This document shows, piece after piece, positions 17,408 to 25,746 of a stretch of DNA of 64,000 nucleotides. Under the pieces are notes generated by a model. The model saw only the letters and a list, made by a program, of their open reading frames with translations, did no database searches and was not told where the DNA came from. The stretch lies in NCBI GenBank assembly GCA_030412945.1, contig JAUHJS010000004.1:124001-188000 (forward strand). The letters run 5' to 3'. Numbering within the stretch: position 1 is the stretch's first letter; every line of letters begins with the position of its first letter. This DNA comes from Shiella aurantiaca. GTDB taxonomy: Bacteria > Bacteroidota > Bacteroidia > Cytophagales > Cyclobacteriaceae. A program made the position numbers and the translations under genes.

Positions 17408-18580
17408 ATGAACGCATACATAGTAGCAGGATATAGAACAGCGGTGGGGAAAGCAACCCGAGGGGGCTTTCGTTTTACCCGTCCCGATGATTTGGCGGCT
17501 GATGTAATTAAGCATCTGGTAGCCTCTTTGCCCAACTTTGACCCGAAAAGGGTAGATGATTTGATTGTAGGAAATGCCGTACCCGAAGCCGAGCAAGGCA
17601 TGCAGATGGGTCGCATTATTTCCCTACTTTCTTTACCTATGGAAGTACCCGGAATGATTATCAACCGCTATTGCGGTTCGGGTGTGGAAGCTATCAATAT
17701 TGCATCGGCTCGCATTCATGCCGGATTGGCCGATGTGATTATTGCCGGTGGAACGGAAAGCATGAGCATGGTGCCTGTTATGGGTTGGAAAACCGCCCTT
17801 AACTACAATATCTCTAAAAACCACCCTGATTATTACACCAGCATGGGTTTAACAGCTGAGCAAGTGGCCAAGCAGTTCAATATTTCACGTGAAGATCAAG
17901 ATCAGTTCTCTTTCAACTCGCATCAAAAAGCCATTGCTGCTATTAAGGATGGCAAGTTTAAAGATGAGATTGTGCCCATCACCGTGAAGGAAACCTTTAT
18001 CGACCCTTCAGGCAAGAAGAAAACCAAAGAATATGTAGTAGATACGGACGAAGGCCCACGTGCCGACACTACGTTGGAAGCTTTGGGCAAACTTAAGCCG
18101 GTATTTGCAGCCGGAGGTTCGGTAACAGCCGGAAACTCCAGCCAAACCTCTGATGGTGCCGCTTTTGTGATGGTAGTGTCAGAGAAAATCTTGAAAGAAT
18201 TTAACCTTACGCCTATTGCGCGCATGGTAAGCTATGCCGCAGCCGGAGTAGAGCCGCGCATCATGGGGATCGGTCCCGTAGCCGCTATTCCAAAAGCCTT
18301 GAAACTAGGTGGATTAAGCTTAAACGATATCGATCAATTTGAATTGAATGAAGCCTTTGCCGCACAGTCTTTAGCCGTAATGCGTGAGCTAAATATCGAC
18401 CAAAGTAAAGTGAATGTAAACGGTGGCGCTATCGCCCTCGGTCACCCGCTGGGCTGCTCCGGAGCGAAGCTATCGATTCAACTTTTCAATGAAATGCGCA
18501 GACGCAAACAAAAATACGGCATGGTAACCGCCTGCGTAGGGGGTGGCCAAGGCGTAGCAGGAATCTATGAGCTTTTATAG
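17408..18580 (+). CDS. fadA: Acetyl-CoA C-acyltransferase (thiolase)
   Basis: Thiolase catalyses the last step of beta-oxidation, cleaving 3-ketoacyl-CoA to acetyl-CoA. The 390-residue protein contains the active-site Cys in [15 protein letters not shown] (about residues 80-94), the His of [15 protein letters not shown] and the second Cys in ACVGGGQG at the C-terminus. It is flanked on both sides by S23 cassettes. Start ATG 17408 lies 18 bases after the stop of cassette 1. Confidence 0.95.
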   Translation: MNAYIVAGYRTAVGKATRGGFRFTRPDDLAADVIKHLVASLPNFDPKRVDDLIVGNAVPEAEQGMQMGRIISLLSLPMEVPGMIINRYCGSGVEAINIASARIHAGLADVIIAGGTESMSMVPVMGWKTALNYNISKNHPDYYTSMGLTAEQVAKQFNISREDQDQFSFNSHQKAIAAIKDGKFKDEIVPITVKETFIDPSGKKKTKEYVVDTDEGPRADTTLEALGKLKPVFAAGGSVTAGNSSQTSDGAAFVMVVSEKILKEFNLTPIARMVSYAAAGVEPRIMGIGPVAAIPKALKLGGLSLNDIDQFELNEAFAAQSLAVMRELNIDQSKVNVNGGAIALGHPLGCSGAKLSIQLFNEMRRRKQKYGMVTACVGGGQGVAGIYELL

Positions 18581-18610
18581 TTGATGGTGGACAGTTGTCG
18601 GTTGACGGTT
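18581..18610 (+). repeat. Left end of S23 cassette 2
   Basis: These 30 bases follow the thiolase stop directly and precede the S23 start. They contain GACAGTTG and GGTTGACGG words. The reverse complement of the stretch after the S23 gene (18977-19010) shares about 16 of 20 aligned bases, so the two ends can pair. Confidence 0.55.
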
Positions 18611-18976
18611 ATGGAATATACAGAACTAGAAGTATGGAAAATTACACGTCAGCTAGTTTCGACTGTCTATTTATCAACAAAAGCGTTTCCCAAGGAAGAG
18701 CAATTTGGGCTTAGTAATCAAATAAAAAGAGCTGCGGTTTCTGTACCCTCCAACATCGCAGAGGGATGCGGAAGAAGACATGTAAATGACTCCTTGCAGT
18801 TTTTCTACATTGCACGCGGCTCTTTATATGAACTAGAAACCCAACTTTATTTGGCATTTGATTTAGGTTTTATTTCAAAGAATAAACAGGATGAACTCCT
18901 AGATCAAATCACCCAAAGTAAAAAGCTGATTCAAGGCTTTATAAATTATGTAAAAAATATAAATACAAAGGGTTAG
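18611..18976 (+). CDS. S23-type four-helix-bundle protein, cassette 2
   Basis: A 121-residue protein from ATG 18611 with family signature SVPSNIAEGCGR near residues 45-56 and first-helix pattern LEVWKITRQLV. It is a relative of cassette 1, not a close duplicate. An in-frame ATG at 18581 lies in the terminal repeat and adds an unlike leader. The gene stands between thiolase and acyl-CoA dehydrogenase. A decayed copy of the 3' end of such a gene is seen at 19018-19085. The role is unknown; free-standing S23 genes are very common in Bacteroidota. Confidence 0.85.
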   Translation: MEYTELEVWKITRQLVSTVYLSTKAFPKEEQFGLSNQIKRAAVSVPSNIAEGCGRRHVNDSLQFFYIARGSLYELETQLYLAFDLGFISKNKQDELLDQITQSKKLIQGFINYVKNINTKG

Positions 18977-19010
18977 ACCACTGTCAACCGTAAACTGACA
19001 ACGGTCAACC
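18977..19010 (-). repeat. Right end of S23 cassette 2
   Basis: Immediately after the stop codon comes ACCACTGTCAACCG and further GTCAAC words. Reverse-complemented, it lines up with 18581-18610 at roughly 16 of 20 bases, so the cassette is enclosed by imperfect inverted repeats. Confidence 0.55.
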
Positions 19011-19017
19011 AGTAATA

Positions 19018-19085
19018 GAGCAAATCATCACTTGCAAAAGCTTATTAATGGCTTTATAAATTATTTAGAGAAACAAGAAACCTGA
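19018..19085 (+). pseudogene. Remnant of a third S23 gene (3' end)
   Basis: In one frame the bases encode LINGFINYLEKQET and then a stop; this copies the end of cassette 2 (LIQGFINYVKN). The upstream part, CAAATCATC, lines up with codons of the intact gene (CAAATCACC) but in another frame, so one base has been lost or gained between. Only the last 22 or so codons remain. Confidence 0.6.
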
Positions 19086-19098
19086 TAGTTGAAGGTCT

Positions 19099-19135
19099 GC
19101 AAATCCATCAACCAACAACTGTCAACTTACAACTA
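19099..19135 (-). repeat. Third copy of the S23 cassette end
   Basis: The stretch contains CCATCAACCAACAACTGTC. Its reverse complement matches the left end of cassette 2 at about 17 of 19 bases (GACAGTTGT then GGTTGA). It has the orientation of a right end and closes the remnant at 19018-19085. Confidence 0.5.
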
Positions 19136-19143
19136 GAAACATC

Positions 19144-20940
19144 ATGGAAACCAAAGAAAAAACAATGCCCAAGGGCGGTGAATTTTTGATCAAAGAAACC
19201 GCTGCTGCGAACATCTTCATCCCTGAAGAGTGGACAGAAGAGCAGAAAATGATTGCCCAAACCTGTAGAGATTTCCTGGAAGCGGAAGTGTTCCCTCGTT
19301 TGGATGAAATCGACTCGATGAAAAACCCGGAGTTGATGCCTTCTCTATTGGATAAGGCCGGAGAACTTGGCTTATTGGGAACTTCCGTTCCCGAACAATA
19401 TGGCGGTTTCGGCATGAACTTCAACACCTCTATGTTGGTGGCCGAGGTATTGGGTGCCGGACATTCCTTTGCCGTGGCCATTTCGGCCCATACGGGTATC
19501 GGCACATTGCCTATTTTGTACTATGGCAATGAGGCACAAAAAGCCAAATACTTGCCTAAACTAGCTACAGGCGAATGGAAAGCCGCTTATTGCTTAACTG
19601 AGCCCGATAGTGGCTCCGATGCCAATTCCGGTAAAACCAAAGCCGTGCTTTCTGCCGATGGCAAACACTATGTCATCAACGGACAGAAAATGTGGATAAC
19701 CAACGGTGGCTTTGCCGATATCTACATCGTGTTTGCGAAGATTGATAATGATAAAAACCTATCGGCCTTTATCGTGGAGAAAAGCTTTGGCGGTGTTACC
19801 ATGAACGAGGAAGAGAAAAAGATGGGGATTAAGGGTTCGTCTACCCGCCAGATTTTCTTGAACGACTGCAAGGTACCTGTGGAGAACCTACTTTCTGAAC
19901 GCGAAAATGGCTTCAAGATAGCCGTAAACATCCTTAACATTGGCCGCATTAAATTGGCGGCAGCGGCAATTGGTGCTTGTAAAAAAGTGACCTCCACGGC
20001 TGTTAACTACTCCAATGAGCGTAAGCAGTTTGGCACTTCTATTTCCAACTTTGGTGCTATCAAATTGAAAATTGCCGAGATGGCTACCCGTACTTATGCT
20101 TCTGAATCAGCCGCGTATCGTGCCGGACAAAACATTGACGATGCCTACGATGCGCTTATTGCGGGTGGTATGGACGAAGCACAAGCCAAACTGAAAGCGG
20201 TGGAGCAATTTGCCATTGAATGTGCCATTCTGAAAGTGCATGGTTCGGAAGTGTTGGATTATGTGGTAGATGAAGGCGTTCAGATTTATGGCGGTATGGG
20301 CTTTAGTGCCGAAGGACCAATGGATCGTGCGTACCGCGATGCTCGTATCAACCGTATCTTTGAGGGAACCAATGAAATCAACCGTTTATTGACGATTGAT
20401 ATGATTCTGAAACGTGCCATGAAAGGTGAACTTGATTTGATTGGTCCGGCTATGGCCGTAGCCAAAGAGCTGATGGAAATTCCTGATTTTGGGGCTTCTG
20501 AAGATGAAGGCCTTTTTGCCGCAGAGAAAAAGGTATTGAAAAACCTGAAGAAAGCCGGATTGATGATTTCAGGAGCGGCTGTGCAGAAGTTTATGCAGAA
20601 GCTGTCGGATGAGCAAGAAATCTTGACCAACCTAGCCGATATGTTGATTGAAGGCTATGTGGCCGAATCGGTGATGCTTCGTACCGAAAAGCTGGTAGCC
20701 TTGAAAGGAGAAGAAGCTTGCAAAGTGCAAATTGATATGACACGCCTATACTTCAACCATGCCGTACAAGTGGTGGCCAAAGCCGGACGTGAAGCGATTG
20801 CTTCCTTTGCCGAAGGCGATGAGCAACGCATGATGCTTATGGGCTTGAAGCGCTTCACGAAGGTAGATCCACTGAACGTGAAAGAAGTACGCAGAAGTAT
20901 AGCCGAACATCTGATTGCCAAAAACGAATATCCCTTTTAA
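19144..20940 (+). CDS. Acyl-CoA dehydrogenase
   Basis: A flavoenzyme of 598 residues catalysing the first oxidation step of beta-oxidation. It has the acyl-CoA dehydrogenase domains in the usual order: N-terminal helices, the beta domain with CLTEPDSGSDANSGKTKA (about residues 151-168) and MWITNGGFADIYIVFAK, and the C-terminal helical domain with QIYGGMGFSAEGPMDRAYRD around residue 385. A further 150-residue helical tail follows, seen in the long Bacteroidota members. It is the last gene of the operon, and a terminator follows at 20964-20990. Confidence 0.93.
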   Translation: METKEKTMPKGGEFLIKETAAANIFIPEEWTEEQKMIAQTCRDFLEAEVFPRLDEIDSMKNPELMPSLLDKAGELGLLGTSVPEQYGGFGMNFNTSMLVAEVLGAGHSFAVAISAHTGIGTLPILYYGNEAQKAKYLPKLATGEWKAAYCLTEPDSGSDANSGKTKAVLSADGKHYVINGQKMWITNGGFADIYIVFAKIDNDKNLSAFIVEKSFGGVTMNEEEKKMGIKGSSTRQIFLNDCKVPVENLLSERENGFKIAVNILNIGRIKLAAAAIGACKKVTSTAVNYSNERKQFGTSISNFGAIKLKIAEMATRTYASESAAYRAGQNIDDAYDALIAGGMDEAQAKLKAVEQFAIECAILKVHGSEVLDYVVDEGVQIYGGMGFSAEGPMDRAYRDARINRIFEGTNEINRLLTIDMILKRAMKGELDLIGPAMAVAKELMEIPDFGASEDEGLFAAEKKVLKNLKKAGLMISGAAVQKFMQKLSDEQEILTNLADMLIEGYVAESVMLRTEKLVALKGEEACKVQIDMTRLYFNHAVQVVAKAGREAIASFAEGDEQRMMLMGLKRFTKVDPLNVKEVRRSIAEHLIAKNEYPF

Positions 20941-20963
20941 GGATAGAATACTTCAAATACTAG

Positions 20964-20990
20964 AAAAGCTACTCGCAAGGGTAGCTTTTT
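20964..20990 (+). terminator. Rho-independent terminator of the fad operon
   Basis: AAAAGCTAC and GTAGCTTTT form a stem that continues with a T-G and a C-G pair around a GCAA tetraloop, followed by a T-run. It lies 24 bases after the acyl-CoA dehydrogenase stop. Confidence 0.85.
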
Positions 20991-20995
20991 CTGTT

Positions 20996-21235
20996 TTATG
21001 TGGAAGTGTCTTCATCCCTGAATACATCAGGGATAAGCAAAACATCTTCTCCGTTTTTGTGCAATTCTTCAAAAGCCTTGTCCCAATCTTTCCTCGGCCT
21101 GGTAATGGGCTTTAGTATAAGCCTATCATTTTCCAGAATCAGTTCTACCGAATCAGTAATCTTATACTTTTCCAAAACTAGTTTGGGAAGGATTAACCCT
21201 TTGTCTTTTCCCATGCGTACAAACTTAGCCTTCAT
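20996..21235 (-). CDS. AbrB/MazE-like DNA-binding protein
   Basis: A 79-residue protein whose N-terminus (RMGKDKGLILPKLVLEKYKI) is a swapped-hairpin AbrB/SpoVT/MazE domain; LILENDRLILKPI continues it. The last 30 residues are charged and resemble the toxin-binding tail of a MazE antitoxin. No MazF-like toxin gene is adjacent: downstream on the same strand lies the fad terminator, and upstream comes a lipoprotein. It is either an orphan antitoxin or a small regulator. Confidence 0.75.
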   Translation of the reverse strand: MKAKFVRMGKDKGLILPKLVLEKYKITDSVELILENDRLILKPITRPRKDWDKAFEELHKNGEDVLLIPDVFRDEDTST

Positions 21236-21310
21236 ATCAGATAGGATTATTACTAATATCGAATTTCTTCACGGTCAATCCAACCCCTTTTCTCAAAACT
21301 AAAAAGACAC

Positions 21311-21339
21311 AAAAAAACCCTCTCGTTTTGAGAGGGTTT
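21311..21339 (-). terminator. Terminator after the 21.4-22.3 kb lipoprotein gene
   Basis: AAACCCTCTC and GAGAGGGTTT form a 10-base stem around GTTTT, and the run of A on the plus strand (T on the minus strand) marks the end for minus-strand transcription. Confidence 0.85.
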
Positions 21340-21361
21340 CTTGTTATGAATATCCTACTGA

Positions 21362-22294
21362 TTACTCAGTGATGATTTCAAGAGTGATTTCACCATTAGA
21401 GTTTGCAGTGGCGACTAATGCTGTTACCAAGGCCAATCCTTTTTTTACACCGTTAGTGCTAGTTGAAGCCGTTTCAAAAGCGAAAACATCACCAACGGCA
21501 AGGTTAGTAATATTTCCATTTTCATTGGTTCCACCATTGAAAGCGGTTTCGATTTCAGCCAAGGTCGTTACTTCATTAAATTCAGCTTCAGTCATAGAAG
21601 TAGATCTAATCAAAGTAGCATTTCTTGTTCCCCAACCTTGTGCAGCTAAATCATAAACTAATGATGGATAGTTAGCAGGAGCAGCAATACTTGCTTCGTT
21701 TGTGTTACCATAGTAATAACCAAAATCAATTTTAGCGGAAGTTCCAGCAGGGCCATCAACTACATCCTCAGCAGAATAAGTGGCACCTTCAGCAATAGAA
21801 TAGAAGGTTTCAGAAGTTCTTGTTCCCGGGGTACTTCCAATTGGAGCTTCAAGCAATACAGCCGTGAAGTTTCTCAATGCAGAAATTACGGTGATAGAGA
21901 AATCATCAACAGCAGTTCTGTCTTCAGCATCTACTACTTCAATTTCCCATTCTACTGTGCTACCGATCAAAGAAGCAGCAGGATTGTAAGTAACTACGAA
22001 AGTACCTACTGTATCGCCAGCGGCTACGCCAAATTCAGAAGGAGCATTGAAAGATTTATCGCCAGCTGTGCCATCAATAATTGGAGTCAAGTTGATACCT
22101 GCAATACCCGCACCAGCAGTAAAGGCTACAGTTGCTTCAATTTCAGTTCCGGCTGGAACGTTGGCATCACCCGTATAAGTAACTACTACCGTAGGGGCAA
22201 CAGTTTCTACTTCTTCATCGCCACCGCAAGAGGCAAATCCGATAACACCGGCAATCGCCAGCATGCTCATAAATTTTGTTCTAAGTTGTTTCAT
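21362..22294 (-). CDS. Unknown Ala/Thr-rich lipoprotein
   Basis: From the internal Met at 22294 the protein is 310 residues, begins MKQLRTKFMSMLAIAGV and has the lipobox FASCGG (Cys near residue 23). The mature part is rich in Ala, Thr and Gly with alternating hydrophobic residues, as in beta-sandwich adhesin or sensor modules, and has no cysteines. The earlier ATG (22357) lies in a poor leader. I do not recognise the family. It stands alone, with its own terminator. TAAATTTG on the minus strand (22319-22326) is a possible -7 element. Confidence 0.6.
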   Translation of the reverse strand: MKQLRTKFMSMLAIAGVIGFASCGGDEEVETVAPTVVVTYTGDANVPAGTEIEATVAFTAGAGIAGINLTPIIDGTAGDKSFNAPSEFGVAAGDTVGTFVVTYNPAASLIGSTVEWEIEVVDAEDRTAVDDFSITVISALRNFTAVLLEAPIGSTPGTRTSETFYSIAEGATYSAEDVVDGPAGTSAKIDFGYYYGNTNEASIAAPANYPSLVYDLAAQGWGTRNATLIRSTSMTEAEFNEVTTLAEIETAFNGGTNENGNITNLAVGDVFAFETASTSTNGVKKGLALVTALVATANSNGEITLEIITE

Positions 22295-22501
22295 AATTCG
22301 TGTTAGTTTAAGTGGATTCAAATTTACTATAGAAAAAATTACAATTGATATAAACAAAACAAAGTTTTTTTATCTTTTTAAAAAATTACACGCGTCCTTT
22401 TGCTCCTTTAAGAGATTCTTTATGACAAACGGTCTTTTTTTATCTCCTAAGCCTCGTAAATTTAGCAAATATATTGCCAAAATCGTTTTAAAAGGAAATT
22501 T

Positions 22502-24706
22502 ATGTGGAATCAACGAACAAAAGTATTCTTTAGTGCACTCGCACTGGCCCTGTGCCTAGGCTCGGCTTTGCAAGCCCAAGAAAAACAAGCCTTTACCCTA
22601 GAAGATGTTTTCAAGAAAGGTCTTTTCGCGCAAAGAGGTGTATATGGTATCAATTGGATGAACGATGGCCGCTACTACTCACAAACTTTGGGTGGTGCCG
22701 ATGCGGATTACATCGTGAAGATGGATATCACTACGGGAAATGCGGTAGATACCTTATTCAACGGAGCCGAAGTACAGCTCAACGGTAAGCCGCTCCAGTT
22801 TGATGCCTATTCTTTCAGTGCCGATGAAAAACAGATTCTTTTGGCCACCGAAGAGGAAAATATTTATCGCAGATCTACGAAAGCGTATTTTTATATCTAC
22901 GATACCCAAAGCAAATCCTTAAAGAAACTGGCAGAAGGTGATAAGCAGTCCTATGCTACTTTCTCGCCCGATGGCAGCAAAATTGCCTTTGTGCGGAATA
23001 ATGATCTATACTACGTAAGCTTACCTACTTTGGCGGAAACCCGCATTACTACGGATGGCGAGTGGAACAAAATCATCAACGGAAATGCCGACTGGGTATA
23101 TGAGGAAGAATTTTACCTGAGCCAGTCTTTCCAATGGTCGCCCGATAGCAAGCGCCTTGCCTACTGGCGATTTGACGAAAGTGAAGTACCGGAGTTCAAT
23201 ATGCAGTACTTTACCGATTTGTATCCTACCGACTACCGCTTCAAATATCCTAAGGCGGGTGAGAAAAACTCCGTAGTGGATGTATTTGTGTATGACCTTG
23301 AGGGAAAAAAGGCACAAAAGATGGATGCGGGTCCTGAAAAAGACCAATACCTACCGCGTATCTACTGGATTAATAGCGATATGTTGAGTTTGGTTAGACT
23401 TAATCGCTTGCAAAATCAATTAGACATTTTACATGCCGATGTAAAAACCGGAACTAGCAAAGTGATATTGACCGAGAAGGCTAAAAACTATGTAGATATC
23501 AACTTTACGGATGACATCAAATACTTATCGGATGGCAAAAGCTTTATCCGCACCAGTGAGCAAGATGGTTTCAAACACATCTATCATCATAAAATAGACG
23601 GTAGCCTAATCCGCCAAATTACCAAAGGCGCTTGGGAAGCGGAAAGCCTTTTGGGCATTGATGAAAAGAAGAAAACGCTTTATTATATCTCTACCGAAGA
23701 TTCACCCATCGAGCGCTATTTATATAGCATCAGTCTAGATGGCAAAAAGAAAACCAAGATGTCGGTGGGCAAGGGCGTACATTCTGTGAATTTCAGTCCG
23801 GATTTTACCTATTACATTAATAGCTTCTCGAGCAACGAAACCCCACTTACTGTAAGTTTGCACACTGCCCCAAGTGCTAAGCAGGTGAAGGTGTTGCAAG
23901 AAAACAATGCCGTAAAAGAACGTTTGGCCAAATATACCATTGGTACAAAAGAATTTTTCACCTTGAAAGCCAGCGATGGACAAGTGATGGAAGCTTATAC
24001 GATTAAGCCGCATAACTTCGATGCTAACAAGAAATATCCGGTATTGATGTTTGTATACGGTGGCCCGGGCTCACAAAACGTGCGCAACCAATGGACTGGC
24101 GGCCGCGAAGCGTGGTTTCATTACCTTACCCAGCAAGGCTATATCGTAGCCTGTGTAGACAACCGCGGAACAGGAGCCAAAGGAAGAGACTTCCGCCAGA
24201 TGACCTACGGCATGTTAGGTAAATACGAGGTAGAAGATCAAATAGCAGGTGCTAAATACTTGGGCGGATTGCCTTTTGTAGACAAAGACCGCATCGGAAT
24301 ATTCGGATGGAGCTATGGTGGCTATATGTCTTCTTTAAGTTTGTTTATTGGAAACGATGTATTCAAAACAGCCATAGCGGTAGCCCCAGTGACAAACTGG
24401 AGATATTACGATACCATTTATACCGAAAGATATTGTGGATTGCCTCAGGAAAACGGAGAAGGCTATGATGCCTATTCCCCGCTAAGCCATGTAGATAAAC
24501 TCAAAGGCAATTTACTGTTGATACATGGAACGGGCGATGACAATGTGCATTTTCAAAATGCCGTGATGATGCAGGAAGCCTTAATCCAGGCCAATAAGCA
24601 ATTCGAGTCGTTTTACTATCCGAACAAGAACCATGGGATTTACGGAGGTAATACTACCTTCCATTTGTATACTCAGATGACAGATTTCTTGTTAAGAAAG
24701 CTATAA
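22502..24706 (+). CDS. Prolyl oligopeptidase family serine peptidase (dipeptidyl peptidase IV type)
   Basis: An exported 734-residue peptidase of family S9B that removes dipeptides, often X-Pro, from the N-terminus of peptides. A signal peptide ends near AQEKQ. Then follows the beta-propeller (about residues 35-450, with the DWVYEEEF segment that carries the substrate-binding glutamates) and the alpha/beta-hydrolase domain. The catalytic triad is visible as Ser604 (GWSYGGYMS), Asp680 (GTGDDNVHF) and His711 (NKNHGIYGG). The start ATG 22502 is well placed for the signal peptide. The gene stands alone, with a terminator at 24776-24812. Confidence 0.95.
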   Translation: MWNQRTKVFFSALALALCLGSALQAQEKQAFTLEDVFKKGLFAQRGVYGINWMNDGRYYSQTLGGADADYIVKMDITTGNAVDTLFNGAEVQLNGKPLQFDAYSFSADEKQILLATEEENIYRRSTKAYFYIYDTQSKSLKKLAEGDKQSYATFSPDGSKIAFVRNNDLYYVSLPTLAETRITTDGEWNKIINGNADWVYEEEFYLSQSFQWSPDSKRLAYWRFDESEVPEFNMQYFTDLYPTDYRFKYPKAGEKNSVVDVFVYDLEGKKAQKMDAGPEKDQYLPRIYWINSDMLSLVRLNRLQNQLDILHADVKTGTSKVILTEKAKNYVDINFTDDIKYLSDGKSFIRTSEQDGFKHIYHHKIDGSLIRQITKGAWEAESLLGIDEKKKTLYYISTEDSPIERYLYSISLDGKKKTKMSVGKGVHSVNFSPDFTYYINSFSSNETPLTVSLHTAPSAKQVKVLQENNAVKERLAKYTIGTKEFFTLKASDGQVMEAYTIKPHNFDANKKYPVLMFVYGGPGSQNVRNQWTGGREAWFHYLTQQGYIVACVDNRGTGAKGRDFRQMTYGMLGKYEVEDQIAGAKYLGGLPFVDKDRIGIFGWSYGGYMSSLSLFIGNDVFKTAIAVAPVTNWRYYDTIYTERYCGLPQENGEGYDAYSPLSHVDKLKGNLLLIHGTGDDNVHFQNAVMMQEALIQANKQFESFYYPNKNHGIYGGNTTFHLYTQMTDFLLRKL

Positions 24707-24775
24707 GGTACATCATGTAAGTACTTGGATTTCTTGTCATTAAAGTACCAAATGTGTACTTTCAGGCTATTAAAT

Positions 24776-24812
24776 TATCAGGAAAGTTCGATTCAATAGA
24801 ATTTTCCTGATA
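24776..24812 (+). terminator. Terminator after the DPP IV gene
   Basis: TATCAGGAAAGTTC pairs with GAATTTTCCTGATA over 14 positions (one G-T) around a 9-base loop, and is followed by TTTTATT. Confidence 0.75.
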
Positions 24813-24817
24813 TTTTA

Positions 24818-24848
24818 TTGAAACATTACTTAGCAAAGTATATCTTTG
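24818..24848 (+). promoter_or_regulatory. Bacteroidota-type promoter of the gene at 24938
   Basis: TTG (24818-24820), a 20-base spacer and TATCTTTG (24841-24848) match the -33/-7 consensus TTG-N19-21-TAnnTTTG exactly. Transcription should start near 24853, giving an 85-base leader. Confidence 0.75.
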
Positions 24849-24937
24849 TAGAAGATGTTTTTTACGTATATTGCATTTAGTAAGAGATATTATTTAATTT
24901 AGACAATCCGTTAAAACCAATAAAATAACCTGAAGTC

Positions 24938-25690
24938 ATGACAGACCTTTCCTTTATCGAAACTTGGAACGAATGGGCACGCAACTTATCTGTAGTGTTC
25001 CTAGCCGCGGCCGTGGTAGTGGTATTAATTTACGTAGTACGCTTGGCCTTAACTAAAGAATTCAAAGACAAGTACGACTTTATCAACAAAAGCGAAATTA
25101 ACAACCTATGGTACGCCAGCTTGCTCGTTATTATTGGAGCCGGTCTGTTTGCGAACACTCTTATTGTAGGTATTGGTTTAACTTGGTTCTTTGTTCGCTT
25201 GTTCGTTACTATCATGCTAGCCCTAATCATCGGGGTGATTGTGTCGAACATCTTGAAGTTCTACTATCCTTTTTACGTAGAAAAGAGATTGAAAAAACTT
25301 CGCTTCGCTCCTCGTATCTCTCCTAAAACCGGAAAGCCTATGAAGCTTTTGAGTGAAGAAGAGGAAGATGTGTACTTGGATGAAGGGATGCAAGCGGAAG
25401 AAAACATCTTCTCTATTGACTACGATGTGTGGGTAGATGAAGAAACGGGTTATACAAAAATCGAAAAGTACAATGGTCACCTTCACGCACTTCAGTGTTC
25501 TGAGTGTAACTACCAGACCTTGAAAGTAGTGAAAGAAGAAATCGTTGAATCACCTACTACTACTACTGAAGGTGAATTGATGAAATACTTTAAGTGTACC
25601 TATTGTGGTCATAAGTCAAGAAAATCATTTAAGATTGCCAAACTGAAAGAAACGACTACGGATGCTGCTTCTTCAGTAACTACTGCGTAA
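24938..25690 (+). CDS. Membrane protein with C-terminal zinc ribbon
   Basis: The 250-residue protein has three hydrophobic segments (about residues 17-37, 58-78 and 81-105), then a cytoplasmic part rich in Glu and a zinc-ribbon-like pair: CSEC near residue 188 and CTYC near residue 224. It could bind metal or nucleic acid next to the membrane, but I do not recognise the family. It stands alone behind an exact promoter, with a terminator at 25715-25741. Confidence 0.65.
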   Translation: MTDLSFIETWNEWARNLSVVFLAAAVVVVLIYVVRLALTKEFKDKYDFINKSEINNLWYASLLVIIGAGLFANTLIVGIGLTWFFVRLFVTIMLALIIGVIVSNILKFYYPFYVEKRLKKLRFAPRISPKTGKPMKLLSEEEEDVYLDEGMQAEENIFSIDYDVWVDEETGYTKIEKYNGHLHALQCSECNYQTLKVVKEEIVESPTTTTEGELMKYFKCTYCGHKSRKSFKIAKLKETTTDAASSVTTA

Positions 25691-25714
25691 TCTTATAACT
25701 TTACGATAGAATAG

Positions 25715-25741
25715 AAAAGGAGTCGAATTTCGACTCCTTTT
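25715..25741. terminator. Bidirectional terminator
   Basis: A perfect palindromic hairpin centred at 25728 with arms AAAAGGAGTCGAA, and A/T runs on both sides. It lies between two convergent genes and can serve both. Confidence 0.88.
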
Positions 25742-25746
25742 TTGTT

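Noticed and set aside
17881..17896. A CACGTG-centred palindrome in the thiolase gene that resembles parS
   Set aside because: Only the inner ten bases (TTCACGTGAA) match; the arms differ at four positions from the consensus.
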